Below, one piece after another: positions 4,623 through 7,534 of a DNA stretch of 7,534 bases; position 1 is the stretch's first letter, and the number at the start of each line of letters is the position of its first letter. The notes below the pieces were generated by a model that was not told where the DNA came from, did not search any database, and worked only from the letters and a program-made list of their open reading frames with translations. The stretch comes from JBDTLH01 sp039934875 (GTDB taxonomy: Bacteria; Acidobacteriota; Terriglobia; Terriglobales; Acidobacteriaceae). The stretch covers positions 1 to 7,534 of the forward strand of contig JBDTLH010000018.1 of the NCBI GenBank assembly GCA_039934875.1, given 5' to 3'. The translations under genes and the position numbers were made by a program.

Positions 4623-7217
4623 TTACGAGCGAGGGCCGTTGTTGCCGCCGGGGCGGGGACCACCGCTGCGTCCGCCGCGACGGCGACGGCGCGAACGGCT
4701 GGCGGTTCCGGCTCCTGTTCCTGCCGGGCGTGACTGGCCTTGGCTTTGGTTTTGGCCGGCTTGGGAGGCGGTGACGTTGGGGGTGTCGGCGCGGTTGAAG
4801 TTAGGCTCGTCTTCGTCTGGGTCCGGCGAACCCTCTTCTACGTCCTCGTCAATAGCTTCTTCGTCAAAGCCGTTGCCTTCGATTTCGTCTTCTTCCGACT
4901 CCTCAAAGTTGTCTCCACCTTCGAGGACGAAAGCATCGGGGCTGGGTTCGGCCGCTTTGCGCGGGGCAGGTGCGGGCGAGGATGGGGCGGCGGGCCGGCC
5001 CCGATCGCCTCTATCTCGATCTCTGCCCCGGTCACGATCCCGGTCGTGATCGCGATCGCGACGCGGTGCATGCGACTCTTCCTGATGCTCGGATTGCTGC
5101 TCGTCGCCGGTGTCCAGTCCCAGCTTCGCCTTCTGCTCTTTGATCACGGCTTTGCGCGAGAGCTTGATGCGATTGCCTTCGATGCCCAGGACCTTGACCA
5201 ATACCTGGTCGCCTTCCTTGAGCTCGTCCTTGACTTCTTTCACGCGGTGCTCGGCGATCTCGCTGATGTGCAGCAGACCGTCGGTGCCGGGGAAAATTTC
5301 CACGAATGCTCCGAACTCGGCGAGGCGTACGACCTTGCCGAGATAAGTCTTGCCGATCTCAGGCACGGCGGTCACATCGCTGATCATCTGTATGGCGCGC
5401 GCCATGGCGACTTCATCGGCGGAGGCGACGTTGACCTTGCCGGTGTCGTCCACATCGATTTTGACGCCAGTGGCATCGACGATGGAGCGGATCATCTTGC
5501 CGCCCGGACCGATAAGATCGCGGATCTTGTCGGGGGGGATCTGGATAGTGTGGATGCGGGGGGCGAACTTCGAGGTCTCGGCGCGCGCTTCGGTGATGAC
5601 CTGCTCCATCTTATCGAGGATGAAGAGGCGACCGCGGCGTGCCTGCTCCAGCGCTTCGCGCATGATCTGGCCGGTGATGCCGCTAATCTTGATATCCATC
5701 TGCAGGGCGGTGATGCCCTCGCGGGTGCCGGTGACTTTGAAGTCCATGTCGCCGTAGTGGTCTTCGGCGCCGGCGATGTCAGAGAGGATGGCGTAGTCGT
5801 CGCCCTCTTTGACCAGTCCCATGGCGACGCCCGCGACGGGCGCCTTGATGGGAACGCCGGCATCCATCAGCGAAAGCGATGCTCCGCAGACGGTCGCCAT
5901 CGAAGACGAGCCGTTGGATTCGAGGATGTCAGAGACCACGCGCATGACGTAGGGGAACTTGTCCGGGTCGGGCAGCATGGAGGAGATGGCGCGCTCGGCC
6001 AGCGCTCCGTGGCCGATCTCGCGGCGTCCGACGCCGGTCATACGGCCTGTTTCGCCTACCGAAAAAGGCGGGAAGTTGTAGTGCAGCATGAAATTTTTCT
6101 TGGCGTCGCCGAGATAATTTTCAATGCGCTGCATGTCGTCGCTGGTGCCGAGGGTGGTGGTGACCAGCGCCTGGGTCTCTCCGCGCTGGAAGACGGCGGA
6201 GCCGTGAGTGCGGGGCAGAACGCCGACCTCGATCTCAATGGCGCGAATCTCGTCAAAGGCGCGATGGTCCGGGCGCAGCTTCTGTTTTGTGACCTGGTCG
6301 CGGAAGATGCTTTCGCGCAGGGCTTCGTAGTAACGGTTGAGCTTTTTGGGAGCGTTCGCGTCATCGGCAGGAAGCGCAGCCTTGAGCTCATCCTTAATCG
6401 CCTTTACCAGCGTGTAGCTTTCCGCCTTGGGATGCTTCTGGGTATCGAGTGAATCGGTGAGTCGGTCGGCGATCTTTGCCTTTAGCTCGTTGTAATAAGC
6501 CTGGTCGAACTCCGGCTCTTTGACCTCGCGCTTGGGCTTTCCGGCGGCGGAGACCAGTTCCTTGATTTTGCCGACGATGATCTTGATCTGGGAATGGCCG
6601 AATTCAATCGCGTCCACGACCTGAGCTTCGCTGACTTCTTTTGCGCCCGATTCGATCATGACGATGCCGCTCTCGGTGCCGACGACCATGATGTTGAGCT
6701 TGGATTCCTTCATCTCGGGATAGGTGGGATTTACCACCATCTCGCCGTTAATGAGACCGATGCGGACTGCGCCGATGGGGCCCATGAAAGGAATATCGGA
6801 GACAGAGAGGGCGGCGGATGCACCGTTGATAGCGAGCACATCGGGATCGTTTTCCGAGTCGGCGGAGAGGACGAGGGAGATGATCTGGGTCTCGTTGCGG
6901 TATCCTTCGGGGAAGAGCGGACGGCAGGGGCGGTCGATCTGGCGGCTGGTGAGGACTTCGCGCTCGCTGGGGCGGCCCTCGCGCTTGATGAAGCCGCCGG
7001 GGATGCGTCCGCCGGCGTAGGTGTATTCGCGGTAATCAACGGTAAGGGGGAAAAAGTCGATGCCTTCGCGCGGCTCCGGTGCGCCGACGGCGGTGGTGAG
7101 TACGACGGAGTCTCCGGTGCGGACGACCACAGCGCCGTGGGCTTGCTTGGCGAGGCGTCCGGTTTCAAGGGTAAGGGTCTTACCGCCGTGTAATTCGACG
7201 GTCACTTCATGCTTCAT
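4623..7217 (-). CDS. pnp: Polynucleotide phosphorylase with a long charged C-terminal tail
   Basis: PNPase degrades RNA 3' to 5' using phosphate, releasing nucleoside diphosphates, and acts as a trimeric ring in mRNA turnover. The order is RNase PH domain 1 (about 12-143), helical linker (about 235-320), RNase PH domain 2 (about 325-465), KH (about 553-615, GPGG at 570-573) and S1 (about 621-692). Catalytic and phosphate residues are intact: R398-R399 and H403 (GVGRREIGHG), S437-S439 (NGSSSM), D486 and D492. These fall at the same numbers as in the E. coli enzyme. At 864 residues it exceeds the usual 700-710. The surplus (about 700-864) holds an Arg/Asp repeat (719-741), an acidic stretch (772-805) and an Arg/Gly-rich end (841-864), all apparently disordered. 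The ATG at 7215-7217 gives the normal N-terminus (MKHEVTVELHGGKTL) and has AAGGA three bases upstream. It follows rpsO, the classical partner. A large hairpin in the rpsO-pnp gap may govern processing. Confidence 0.98.
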   Translation of the reverse strand: MKHEVTVELHGGKTLTLETGRLAKQAHGAVVVRTGDSVVLTTAVGAPEPREGIDFFPLTVDYREYTYAGGRIPGGFIKREGRPSEREVLTSRQIDRPCRPLFPEGYRNETQIISLVLSADSENDPDVLAINGASAALSVSDIPFMGPIGAVRIGLINGEMVVNPTYPEMKESKLNIMVVGTESGIVMIESGAKEVSEAQVVDAIEFGHSQIKIIVGKIKELVSAAGKPKREVKEPEFDQAYYNELKAKIADRLTDSLDTQKHPKAESYTLVKAIKDELKAALPADDANAPKKLNRYYEALRESIFRDQVTKQKLRPDHRAFDEIRAIEIEVGVLPRTHGSAVFQRGETQALVTTTLGTSDDMQRIENYLGDAKKNFMLHYNFPPFSVGETGRMTGVGRREIGHGALAERAISSMLPDPDKFPYVMRVVSDILESNGSSSMATVCGASLSLMDAGVPIKAPVAGVAMGLVKEGDDYAILSDIAGAEDHYGDMDFKVTGTREGITALQMDIKISGITGQIMREALEQARRGRLFILDKMEQVITEARAETSKFAPRIHTIQIPPDKIRDLIGPGGKMIRSIVDATGVKIDVDDTGKVNVASADEVAMARAIQMISDVTAVPEIGKTYLGKVVRLAEFGAFVEIFPGTDGLLHISEIAEHRVKEVKDELKEGDQVLVKVLGIEGNRIKLSRKAVIKEQKAKLGLDTGDEQQSEHQEESHAPRRDRDHDRDRDRGRDRDRGDRGRPAAPSSPAPAPRKAAEPSPDAFVLEGGDNFEESEEDEIEGNGFDEEAIDEDVEEGSPDPDEDEPNFNRADTPNVTASQAGQNQSQGQSRPAGTGAGTASRSRRRRRGGRSGGPRPGGNNGPRS

Positions 7218-7220
7218 GTT

Positions 7221-7225
7221 TCCTT
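7221..7225 (-). promoter_or_regulatory. Shine-Dalgarno sequence of pnp
   Basis: The minus strand reads AAGGA, only three bases before the ATG at 7215-7217. The spacing is shorter than ideal, which may hold translation down, but no better start is available. Confidence 0.55.
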
Positions 7226-7293
7226 CTTTCTAAGGAGTACCGTAACCGTTTCATTGTGGCTACGAGCGGCGGGCACGAGAAAATCTAATGGCG

Positions 7294-7345
7294 AAAGGCG
7301 GCACAAGCGCGACATCTGCTGAACAGATACACGTGTGCCGCCTTT
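7294..7345 (-). promoter_or_regulatory. Two-tier hairpin in the rpsO-pnp gap (possible processing site or attenuator)
   Basis: The arms 7294-7305 and 7334-7345 (AAAGGCGGCACA and its complement) form a perfect 12-bp stem. Within the 28-base interior, ATCTG (7314-7318) pairs with CAGAT (7324-7328) around CTGAA. On the transcribed strand the stem is followed by CGCC rather than T's, so complete termination is unlikely; the T5 run lies on the opposite strand. In E. coli the same gap contains a hairpin cut by RNase III, through which PNPase controls its own mRNA. A similar job here is inference by position. The rest of the 175-base gap shows a lone TTGACA (7356-7361, minus) without a matching -10. 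Confidence 0.55.
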
Positions 7346-7392
7346 TTGCAAAGTCTGTCAAATGACGTTTGGCAAATTCTGACCGGGAACTC

Positions 7393-7534
7393 TTACTTGC
7401 GGATGCCAAGCCTGCCGATGACCTCTGTGTAACGAGCCGTGTCGTTCTTCTTGAGGTAATCGAGGAGACTGCGGCGCCTGCTGACCATCATGAGGAGACC
7501 GCGGCGCGAGCCGTGGTCCTTTTTGTGGGTCTTG
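7393..7534 (-). CDS. rpsO: 30S ribosomal protein S15, C-terminal part only
   Basis: S15 is a primary binder of the central domain of 16S rRNA and helps assemble the 30S platform. Only the last 46 residues are in the window; the family is about 89 long, so the start lies beyond the right edge. The visible part, from KTHKKDHGSRRGLLMMVSRR through LLDYLKKNDTARYTEVIGRL to GIRK, matches the conserved S15 C-terminal half, including the HKKDHxSRRGLL signature. The stop is TAA at 7393-7395. pnp follows 175 bases downstream on the same strand, the standard rpsO-pnp arrangement. Confidence 0.97.
   Translation of the reverse strand, partial: KTHKKDHGSRRGLLMMVSRRRSLLDYLKKNDTARYTEVIGRLGIRK

Noticed and set aside
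4740..6452. 570-codon open frame on the + strand
   Set aside because: It lies wholly antisense to pnp, whose catalytic residues are intact. Its translation has no recognisable domains; strong third-position G/C bias on the minus strand removes stops from this frame.
7207..7254. 15-codon minus-strand open frame (MKRLRYSLERRKHEA) overlapping the pnp start
   Set aside because: Its position overlapping the pnp ATG hints at a regulatory leader peptide, but it has no Shine-Dalgarno and nothing beyond position supports it.
7356..7361. Perfect TTGACA (-35) on the minus strand upstream of pnp
   Set aside because: No -10-like sequence lies 15-19 bases downstream, since that space is the GC-rich hairpin stem. 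A lone hexamer is not a promoter.

Overview
The window reads as a stretch of housekeeping chromosome from a G+C-rich bacterium. Every gene I can support lies on the minus strand. In transcription order (from high to low coordinate) they are the 3' end of rpsO (ribosomal protein S15), pnp (polynucleotide phosphorylase), a bactofilin, a small SAM-methyltransferase-like protein, a secreted M28 family metallopeptidase, and the first 339 codons of eno (enolase), which runs off the left edge. Strong G/C preference at third codon positions produces long antisense open frames, and none of these is a gene. The rpsO-pnp pair, the highly charged C-terminal extension on PNPase, the carboxypeptidase-Q-like M28 peptidase and the intergenic GA-rich inverted repeats fit Acidobacteriota (Terriglobia-like). 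This taxonomic guess is inference from gene style and repeats, not from a marker comparison.

Right side (4623-7534): rpsO and pnp are the classical pair, separated by 175 bases that hold a long two-tier hairpin with a perfect 12-bp outer stem. PNPase carries all the catalytic residues I could check. After the S1 domain it has about 165 extra residues: an Arg/Asp-repeat segment, an acidic segment and an Arg/Gly-rich end.

Middle (3358-4622): a 190-base gap holds a GC-rich hairpin, a dispersed-repeat fragment and a possible -10 box. It is followed by a bactofilin (cytoskeletal beta-helix polymer, GTG start) and, 16 bases later, a small methyltransferase-like gene. The two are probably one transcription unit.

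Left side (1-3357): the secreted M28 peptidase is bracketed by two related imperfect inverted repeats, one in each flanking gap. The gap before eno (1018-1345) also holds a perfect 11-bp hairpin, a TATAAT box and an in-frame 35-codon upstream extension of the enolase frame.

I do not see a phage, CRISPR, toxin-antitoxin or defence system, nor a clearly new system. The points that merit a second look are the bactofilin/methyltransferase pair, the PNPase tail, the rpsO-pnp hairpin, the possible alternative enolase start and the paired repeats around the peptidase gene.
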